Shown: positions 57,509 to 64,000 of the stretch, in pieces | Position numbering within the stretch: the first letter of the stretch is position 1 | How the letters are laid out: each line of letters starts with the position of its first letter | Origin: Euglena gracilis | Lineage: Eukaryota; Euglenida; Euglenophyceae; Euglenales | DNA length: 64,000 bases | NCBI GenBank assembly: GCA_039621445.1 | Contig: CP154956.1 | Span: 93,748,406-93,812,405, forward strand | Direction: 5' to 3' | The notes under the pieces: generated by a model | What the model saw: the letters and a program-made list of their open reading frames with translations, nothing else | Database searches by the model: none | What the model was told of the DNA's origin: nothing | Translations under genes and position numbers: made by a program

Positions 57509-59362
57509 TGCTGACCCCTCCTTGATGTGGGTGGGTCAGGACGATGCGCCATTTTGAGTTATTGTGGTGAGGTTTCAAGGAAGCGGGAAACTGACACCGG
57601 TCGAAATTTACGGTGAAAAGTGTGGTGAAATTCGGGCATTTTACCAAAATTTTGCAAAATTTGTGGTGCGGAAGGAAGGAAGGAAGGAAATAAAGAAATT
57701 GACCTTTCTCGGGGGTCCTCAGCCGGAAAATTCTCAAAAAAAAAGCAAAAAAAATTTAAGGCGTTTTTAAGGTTTTTTAAGGCATTTTGAATTTCAAGAA
57801 TTTTTAAGGCGTCCATTTTCCATTGGCGGTCAAAGAGCCATCTGGGCATCAAACATCTGAGAACCAGTGTCGGTCCAGGTTGAAAATTAAACCCATTTTT
57901 TTTTGAGCTTTGGGTGGATAAACAATGTTCCAGCGATGCCAAAAATCAGTTTTTTTCCCCCTGAAGTTGGCCTTTTTGCCAATATTTTGCGATTTCTTGT
58001 TTGCAAGAAATTCAAAAAAATTTCCAGGACCAATTTTTTATGGTTGTTTTAAGGTTTTTTAAAGCATTTTGGCCAAAAAAATATTAAGGATTTTTAAGGG
58101 GTTTAAAGGATTTTTAAGGTGTCTTAAAAAAATTGATGCCTGGTCCCCAGGTGCCCCCTGGGTCGGTCCACACCTCCCTTGGCAGAGGGGGGGGTGGCGT
58201 TCAGACTCCCTGCACATGCATCATTATTTTTAAAGCAAAAAAGTTCCCAAATTTTAAGTCGCTAAGTTAGGCTTTTTTTTCAGGTTTTCTAAGGCTTTTT
58301 AAGACGCTATTTTCTGGGGGGGGGGTCCAAGGGCTTTCCAGCATCGAACCAACGTTTTTTATTTTGCATTTGGCCCAAAGTCAAAAGTGCCAAAAAGAGC
58401 ATTTTTTTTTCGACTTTTGGCTCTACGCATACACGATGTTTTAGCGATGCCAGATATCATTTTTATTCCTGGCGTTCTCCTGTTTTTGCCGAAATTTCGC
58501 ATTTCCGTTTTTGCTCAGTCAGAGAAAATTCTGCCGGTCCGACCTTTTTTCAGGCATTTTAAGGCATTTTTTTTTAAAAAAACACTAAGGCATTTTGGCC
58601 AAAATTTTTAAGGTGCATTTCAGGCAATTTAATGGTTTTAAAGCGCCCTAAAAATGATGCCTGCCCCGCGGTGCTGTGCGCCGAGAACCACAAAGAAATG
58701 CTTCTCCCCCCCACTCACTTTTAGCATATTGCAGTTTTTTTTGATTTTTGGGTCTTTTCAACACAAAAGCTGTGTTAAATAGATTCATGAACTGGGTGAT
58801 TTAGGGTTTATTTCCAAAGGTTATTAAGCAGGAGGTTTCCAACGATTTTAGCCTGATATCCGGCCCTGTGACTGGCCCCCCAAGTTAGGAGGGGACCCGA
58901 CCCTCCCCCCAACACATCCCAGGGAGGGGAAGATCCGACCCCACCTGCCTTTCTGTGGAACTCCGAGGAGGAGGTCCGGCCCAGCCAGCAGCCGTTCTCC
59001 AGCCGGCCCAAATTTCCAGCCTCTGAGCCAACCCCCCATCCCCCGTTCAGCGATGCTTTCAGGTCTCCCCAGCGTGAGGTATTGGGGCCAGGGGTTTACT
59101 TTAGTCTTTGACCCCCAGGGGGGTCCGGCTGAGCCCCCCCCCCCCCCGGTGGGATATATTTTTCGGCGCCGAAAATTTTTGAAAAGGCGCTGTTTTTAGC
59201 ATTTTGCAATTTTTGGCCATTTTTTGGAGGGAAGTGGGTGGGTCCCCCGGGACCCCCCTCCCCGGGGGGCCCCCCCCCGGGGGGGGGGGGGGGGGGGGGA
59301 CCCCCTCCCCCGGTCTTAAAACAAAAACCCCTGGGGGGGGGCGGCCGAAGGCGTGGGCGAAG

Positions 59363-59464
59363 GCGGGCGACCAACAGAGTGGCCTCCAGCCGGAGCAAAT
59401 CCTGCAGCGCTTCGGGGAAATGCTCGCCAAGCAGGAAGAGGTGGCCCGGGCGTCCCCCACCGAG
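59363..59464 (+). CDS. Gene B exon: Gln/Glu-rich helix
   Basis: Canonical GCGAAG acceptor and CCGAG|GTGCGC donor. Encodes AGDQQSGLQPEQILQRFGEM then LAKQEEVARASPTE, a likely coiled-coil segment of 34 residues in phase 0. Lies directly after a family B repeat whose C/G runs flank it on both sides. Confidence 0.65.
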
Positions 59465-60294
59465 GTGCGCGCTGCCACCCCCCCCCCCCCCCCCCCCCCC
59501 GGGTGTCGTGCGGGGGGGGCTGTGGTTGAGGCGGGCGAGTGTCCTCGCCCCCCCCCCCTGCCCCCCCTGGATTAGGGGGGGTCTGGACCACCCCCACCTG
59601 TCCATAAGCTGCGCTTTCATTTCCCCCTCCACTGCGCCGAGTTCCCCAATCCACGCTGATCCATCCAAGCCGAAGTGGACCCCTTCCCCCGGGGGAGGGG
59701 TCCAGCCAGCAGCCTTCTTCCAGCCTCGACCCTCCCAAATCCCCCCATCGTGTTATTTGTTATCCAGTCGCTTGAAGGGCAGCTGGGCAGTAACGGACTT
59801 TTTTGTTTTCGGGGGTACAAAGAGTTGCACTCAGGCCCCGCACCAAAGGGGAGGGTGCGAGGGTGCTACAGCACTTCCCCTTCCGCTTGCCTGCCCATAG
59901 CACCGAGTGTGCGCACTTCCTTAAACAGAAGCCTAGTCCAGACCAGGATCCAGCTCAGAGACTGAAACAGTTGGGGATGGCTGTCATTTTCACGCGAAAA
60001 TTGATTGGCAGGCACCGGGTTCCAAAACCGACCTCCCCCAAGGGGGGTGTGCTTACTATTTGCAGGCACCCCATGGCAAGGCACCTCCCTCCCCGGGGTT
60101 GGTAAAAGCAGCCTGGTCCAACTCTTGCTGAATTGTTTCTGCTTGTGTGAGGATTGTTTCTGCTTTCATTTGTTGCCTGCGATGTATGTCATAACAGATT
60201 CGTGGTTTGCAAGTTCTCTCCGACAGTGGCTGATTTTATGCTCCTAAAATTGACAGGCCAGTTTTGTGTGGCATACTGTGTATGATATTTGCAG

Positions 60295-60387
60295 GCCTCC
60301 GATGAGCCTGATTTGCGAGAAACCACCGACCAGTCCATCCAAGGCGACCACTCAGAACAGCCACGTGATGACCCATTGCAGCAACAA
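60295..60387 (+). CDS. Gene B exon: acidic/polar segment
   Basis: Canonical TTTGCAG acceptor, CAACAA|GTGTGT donor. Encodes ASDEPDLRETTDQSIQGDHS then EQPRDDPLQQQ (31 codons), phase 0, joining the 59.4-kb exon without a frame change. Function unknown; probably a disordered linker. Confidence 0.65.
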
Positions 60388-61536
60388 GTGTGTGCTTCAT
60401 GAACCCCCGTGTGGATGCATCATACACCCTGGATACATGATGGATCCATGTTCTGCATGCATCTATGCATTCGATAAAGCCAACACCTTGGACACAATGT
60501 GGAATAAGAAGCCTAGTCACACAACATGAGTCATATTGTATAAGTTCATAAGTGTAAATGTGCTGCATATTTGCATCTAAAATGACAATTATGAATCGCA
60601 AGTTTGAGTGATGATATTGCAATACCAAACAGTATCACACACACAGCATCACATGTGGGACGACAGTCATTGCGCCCATAACGCCATGCCCAACCCCCAG
60701 CCCCGAATCAGGCTTATGGGCTGTGGTGATGGCATGTGCACACTGCAAATGCCCTGCCCCACCCCCAGCCATCTGCTGTGCATAATTGGGGTCGGCCCTG
60801 CGAGAGCAATTCTTTTTATTTCATTGACCCCTTTTGTGCTGCAAACCAAACCTACTCTCGGGCAAGGGGGTGAGCAGGGTTCGATATAAGGAAGATGTGC
60901 GGGGTTTAGATGGGTCCCCCCCACCCCCTCCCCCTCCCCCAAAGGGTTAAAAAGTTTCTTTCTGGCGAATTTTTTGGGCATTTTTGACAAAATTTTGCCC
61001 AAAAGTACCCAATTCACATTTTCGGTCGAATTTTTGGGGGGGGGCGAAATCTTTCGTCCCTGTTGTGAGTATCATTGAACCCCATTTTTAAATAATGCAA
61101 GATAGAAGTCCCTGTCAACAACGGCCTGCTTGGACAAGATGGCCAATTTTGGGCTAACAATGGCCGAAAATGCCATTTTAGCCCGAATTAGTCACCGTGT
61201 CGACGTCATTTCCCCCTCACGGGTTCACAGAGGTTCCGATCACCGCAGTCTGAGCTGCCTCACCCGCTTGCCTGAGGCTGGGCTTAGTTTACAGCACAGA
61301 AGGATTCAGTGAAGGGGAGAATTCCTTCACAGGGCAGTCCTCGATTTTCCACAGCGAGCAGCATCAGAGCTGGCCAGGGCACTGTGCTGGGCAGGACCAT
61401 ACCAGTGTGCACACAGCCCATGGGCCGGAAGAGACTCTGGGGCTGTGGGTTGGGTTGGGCCACAAATTTTGAGGTGTATGAAGGCTTTGGTCGCGACGGG
61501 TTGCCTCCATTCCCAAGAACATATTTCCCCCTGCAG

Positions 61537-61614
61537 GCCGGGAACAAGGATTACACCAAGACTTATTATATCCGCGCCCCACCCCAACCTCCTGGCCGAG
61601 CCCCACTGTCGATC
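61537..61614 (+). CDS. Gene B exon: Tyr/Pro-rich segment
   Basis: Canonical CCTGCAG acceptor, ATC|GTTCCT donor. Encodes AGNKDYTKTYYIRAPPQPPG then RAPLSI (26 codons), phase 0, third in a row with matching phase. No domain recognised. Confidence 0.65.
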
Positions 61615-63765
61615 GTTCCTCATTTTCTCAAAGTATGGGGAGAGACATGTCTTATTTTTTGTTGTTGCAATTTCCCCCCAAAGAGAGAAGATTGTCTTTT
61701 CAGATGGAGGCAGATGGGCTTTTCAGATAAAGGAGATAGGCATTTTGGGCAGTGACCAAACAAAGGTTGTGAAATCCTGATCATAAGTTGCTCCCGAATC
61801 CCAAAAAGCAGAAAAAATATCCTAATTCTCCTAATTTTTATTTGAACCATTTGACACGCAAAAGTTATCTCATTTCACTGCAGTCTCCAGGCTGCTCCAT
61901 TTGATGAAGAGTGCAAGCATTGGAAAATAAGGCAGCCTCTAAGTACTGGCCCTTCCCGGAGGCGGGCAGTGATCAGAACAGGGGGTGGGGGGTCCACCTT
62001 CTGAAACACACCCTGATGGGGATTTTGGCGGCACTTTTTGGGGGCGCTTTGTATCATTCTGAGGAAAAGCGTCAGGGCCAAACTTTCCAGCCTCTGAGCT
62101 GGTCTCCCTGGGTTGTCGTCAGGCAACGCCCCGGTAGATAATTGTGCTCCTTCCACTCGGTCGCGACAGGGCGGATGTTGGGTCTTGTTTGTTGCAACGG
62201 GCTATTCTGTGTTGTTTTGTTGTGCCGCATCTCACAAATCTTCCATCTTCTTTTCCCCCTCCGATCCCCCCAATATCATCATTATTGTTATTGTTATTGT
62301 TGTTGTATCAGTTTGAATTGTTATCTTATTTATTGAAAACTTTATACTTCCACCATGTTTTCAGCTCGATTTTTTTTCATTCTTTCAAAAAAGATTGCCG
62401 ATTGCCGTGCTTTTGCCCACAATTGGGGGGCAACAGTGGGGCTTGCTCTCGTAATGCCACCTGCAGTGAGGGTCCAGGGCTGCTCGTGGGATAATTGCCA
62501 GCGCCACCCAGCCACCCATAATTCAACCCAATGGTCTTTTGCACTGTGTGCACTGTGCTTGTGGAGCTCTTTCTGTGTCAGTTGGTTATGTACAGGGGGG
62601 GTCAGACCCCCCTGGGGGGTCCAGACAACCCCCCCCCTCAGGGCGAGGGGGGGGTTCCGGGGACCCCATGGAACCAGAATTTTTTCTTCCCCGGCGCTTT
62701 GCGCCAGCAAACTTATGCTTTTATCATCTGTTTTTTTTTCAATTTGAAAAAAAAATTCACCTGAAGACACAGTTTCGGGCAGTTCAAAAGAATTTTCCGG
62801 CATTTTGCACTGGCTTTTTTTTTACCCTCCCTTTCCCCCTCTCTCCCCTGTTGCATTTAACCTAGCCCGCCCTTTTCGATGTTTTTTTCACAGAAAAGGT
62901 CACGGGTTCCCGTGAACTTTTGCCCCAAAATTTCCCAGGAAAATTTCTGGGTTGGTTTCCACGTCGATAAAAACGGCCCCGTTCACCCCATTTTGGTCAC
63001 TTTAGGCATTTTGCTGTATCACAGATCATTTGCCCCTTTGTGTGGATTCCGCCGTTGTCCACTCTATTTCCCGGGAATTTGCTTATTTTTGGTACTGGCC
63101 AAAATTGACTGCTACCCCGCTCTTTCCGAAATATTGTGTTTGTCCCCGAAAAGGCCCGATATTTCCAGAACAGCGGTTGCCTGGCCAAATGCCTGCAAAA
63201 CCCGTGAACACCGTTTTTTTGATTTGGCCTTTTGAGCCCTTTTCGCAACAGCGAGACCCCTAGCTTCTCCTGGGCAGTGTGTGAGTGTATAGCTTGCGAA
63301 AAGACGTTTTACGGGAAACCGTGAAGTGAATGATGTTTACAGTTTCACGTAAGCTTTGTTTGAAGTTTGAAAATAAGCCCTGTTAACGAGGGGGTGGGGG
63401 GCTCTTGTCTTTGGTTCCCCTGAGAGCTTCCAAGCAGCTGGACACCCCCCGGTGCTCTCCCCTTGCCTCCTGGACTGGTACCGGGGGGGGGGGAATTGGA
63501 TGCCGAAAAAATTGATTGGGAAATAATTGGCGTGCAGAAATCCTGCCAAATTTTTCCGGCCCTTTTGTGAAAATCCTGCCTCAAAATTTTCAAAATCGCC
63601 CCTTTTCCAGTCATCTTGCAAACAAACCAAACAAAACCTGCCAATTTTTTCCGGGCCGTTTTCAGGTTTGGCACCAATGTTTTCGACTTCCAATTTTGTT
63701 GGTCTAATTTTATCTAGCTTCAATCCCCCCCCGGTAGGGCATTACACAGGAGCGGTAGAGTTCCC
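61615..63765 (+). other. Region between gene B exons and next gene start
   Basis: Family C copy at 62060-62135, a (TTG/TTA)n tract at about 62280-62320, family B fragment at 62590-62720 and the copy-2 repeat at 63485. The 3' end of gene B must lie here; an in-phase TGA follows CCTGCAG at about 62466, which is one possible terminal exon. Confidence 0.35.
63485..63735 (+). repeat. Dispersed AATTTTTTCCGGCC repeat, copy 2
   Basis: High identity to 20886-21175 over 43 kb distance. It ends about 40 bases before the candidate first exon at 63774. Confidence 0.85.
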
Positions 63766-63773
63766 ACAGCTGA

Positions 63774-63899
63774 ATGGGGGATACCGCCGCTGAGGGTGCC
63801 CAGGAGGAGTTTATGTCATTTCCACAACTCAGCTCCTGGGAGGAGAGTCAACCGCCGACGCCAGACTTCCCCGTGTTTTTGTGCCCGGGCCCCAAGCTG
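63774..63899 (+). CDS. First exon of a further gene (partial, runs off the window)
   Basis: AG at 63768-63769 follows GAGTTCCCAC; the leader CTGA precedes ATG at 63774. Encodes MGDTAAEGAQEEFMSFPQLS, SWEESQPPTPDFPVFLCPGP and KL, then donor GTTTGA at 63900. 42 codons, phase 0. Acidic, Ser/Pro-rich N-terminus; product not recognised. The short leader mirrors the kinase gene start. Confidence 0.6.
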
Positions 63900-64000
63900 G
63901 TTTGAAACGCACTTTCCGAGTCCACCTAAAATGCCAGATAGGGGTCTCCCAGACCAGAGGGGGGAAGGACACACAGTCGGGAACGTGTTTTCGGTGAGAG

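Overview
The window is nuclear DNA from an intron-rich eukaryote, most likely a euglenozoan (diplonemid or euglenid). Five things point there. Protein-coding sequence is cut into about 40 short GC-rich exons (57-176 bp) separated by introns of roughly 0.1-3 kb. All recognised exons lie on the + strand. Conventional GT-AG introns are mixed with introns whose borders are not GT-AG. Two first exons have an AG only 3-4 bases before the ATG, as expected for spliced-leader acceptor sites. TTAGGG-type telomere-like repeats occur inside the window. The taxon is an inference; no rRNA or spliced-leader gene is present to confirm it.

About 1.4-46.3 kb is read here as one very large gene of about 37 exons (about 4.2 kb of coding sequence, about 1,400 residues). 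In order it encodes a short N-terminus, a first membrane span (2.64 kb), an extracytoplasmic region resembling Cache/PAS-like sensor folds (3.2-10.8 kb), a second membrane span (13.5 kb), a juxtamembrane helix, a Ser/Thr/Pro-rich linker (14.3-17 kb), a class III nucleotide-cyclase homology domain with poorly conserved catalytic motifs (20.2-32.2 kb), a second linker (32.8-36.6 kb), and a complete, apparently active STE11/MAPKKK-like protein kinase domain ending in a TGA (37.9-46.3 kb). The layout implies ligand sensing outside the membrane and relay through a cyclase-like module to a kinase inside.

A possible last exon of an upstream gene lies at 1-81. Downstream, + strand exons occur at 51.5, 52.7 and 57.4 kb, then as a phase-consistent GT-AG chain at 59.36, 60.30 and 61.54 kb. 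A further first exon starts at 63,774. None of these downstream products is recognised.

The remaining 85-90% is intronic or intergenic and dense in repeats: several dispersed families (one tRNA-like SINE candidate, one with a GGCGC hairpin between C and G runs), long poly(T)/(TG)n, (CA)n and AT microsatellites, hairpin-forming tandem arrays, and two related DNA-transposon-like insertions (18.17-19.93 kb and 6.86-6.92 kb) that share terminal repeats and each have 10-bp target duplications. One sits against a splice acceptor. No tRNA, rRNA, CRISPR or bacterial feature was found.
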